Source: Desulfosediminicola ganghwensis
GTDB taxonomy: Bacteria; Desulfobacterota; Desulfobulbia; Desulfobulbales; Desulfocapsaceae
Length of the DNA: 64,000 nt
Direction of reading: 5' to 3'
Assembly: GCF_005116675.2 (NCBI RefSeq)
Contig: NZ_CP050699.1
Span: 4,459,001-4,523,000 of the forward strand
Shown piece after piece: positions 63,755 through 64,000 of this stretch. Position 1 is the stretch's first letter. Every line of letters begins with the position of its first letter. A program made the position numbers and the translations under genes. A model generated the notes under the pieces. That model saw only the letters and a list, made by a program, of their open reading frames with translations. It searched no databases and was not told where the DNA came from.

Positions 63755-64000
63755 AGGGTGACCCGCATCCTCATCTGCAGTCATACAAATCAACTGCGGT
63801 CTTGTTCAGAGTTTCATCCAGACTCGCTCACATTCTCCTCGCACCACAGGCCCAGCCCGCATTTTTTTCAGCTCAGGCAGCCTTCGCTTCAGTTATCACC
63901 GGAAGTAAATGATAGTAGCCTATTGTAACAGCAAAAAAATGAAGACGATACGCGGACTGTGCCCCTCCCGCCTCTTACTTCGTGAAGTTTTGTTTTAGAG

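Overview
The window looks like chromosomal DNA of a marine, sulfate-reducer-type member of the Desulfobulbales (Desulfobacterota). This rests on the gene content: a long-form SerA, both GltX and GlnS, FeoA/FeoB with a small Cys-rich protein, a Desulfovibrio-FdIII-like ferredoxin, CarD, DUF1844, DUF547, MORN and DUF11 proteins. It also rests on the order ispE-tRNA-Gln-prs-rplY-pth and coaE-rho-rpmE-prfA-prmC-murA, which I recall from other delta-type genomes. No 16S gene is present, so the placement is inference. There are no phage genes, transposases or CRISPR arrays.

Layout. 1-10910 (minus strand) is a run of five exported DUF11-type proteins, from a 1290-residue multi-repeat protein down to a giant protein (over 1330 residues) that runs off the left edge. 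This is the main accessory region. 11547-24904 (minus) is a housekeeping block: murA, prmC, prfA, rpmE, rho, coaE, rluD, carD, pth, rplY, prs, tRNA-Gln(UUG), ispE, a DUF1844 gene and serA. 25445-32065 (plus) holds gltX, glnS and a ferrous-iron uptake operon (Cys-rich FeoA, small Cys-rich membrane protein, second FeoA, FeoB). 32525-38280 (minus) holds an ECF sigma/anti-sigma pair, a DUF4177-like protein, a secreted 21-repeat MORN protein and avtA. 38309-43880 (minus) holds a Gate-domain membrane protein, the overlapping CHAD-parA-sixA set and argJ. 44250-47646 (plus) holds cls, a metallophosphoesterase and ppk2. 47791-63754 is mostly minus: secA, argS, alr, a 7-Cys ferredoxin, cbiA/cobB, a DUF374 acyltransferase, uvrB, a tandem RNase H protein, a DUF547 protein and a TVP38 protein.

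How the genes fit together. The left cluster looks like one surface-assembly locus; four of its proteins end in the same DUF11-like C-terminal module. CHAD (polyphosphate-binding family), a ParA-type ATPase and a SixA-type phosphatase are tightly packed, with a PPK2 polyphosphate kinase about 4 kb away, which suggests a polyphosphate-granule module. 

Non-coding structure. I see strong intrinsic terminators (after rplY, rpmE, ppk2/secA, feoB, murA, ferredoxin), a near-consensus promoter with a leader of about 370 nt before rho, and a family of about 150-bp palindromic elements at 5751-5897, 50534-50683 and 56062-56150. Two of these start exactly on the TAG stop codon of the adjoining gene. Two low-complexity arrays built from GCAGTT- and CCAAC-type units (56238-56477 and 61936-62224) end at or inside the 3' ends of cobB and the DUF547 gene. 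Domain and motif calls were made by eye; no database search was run.
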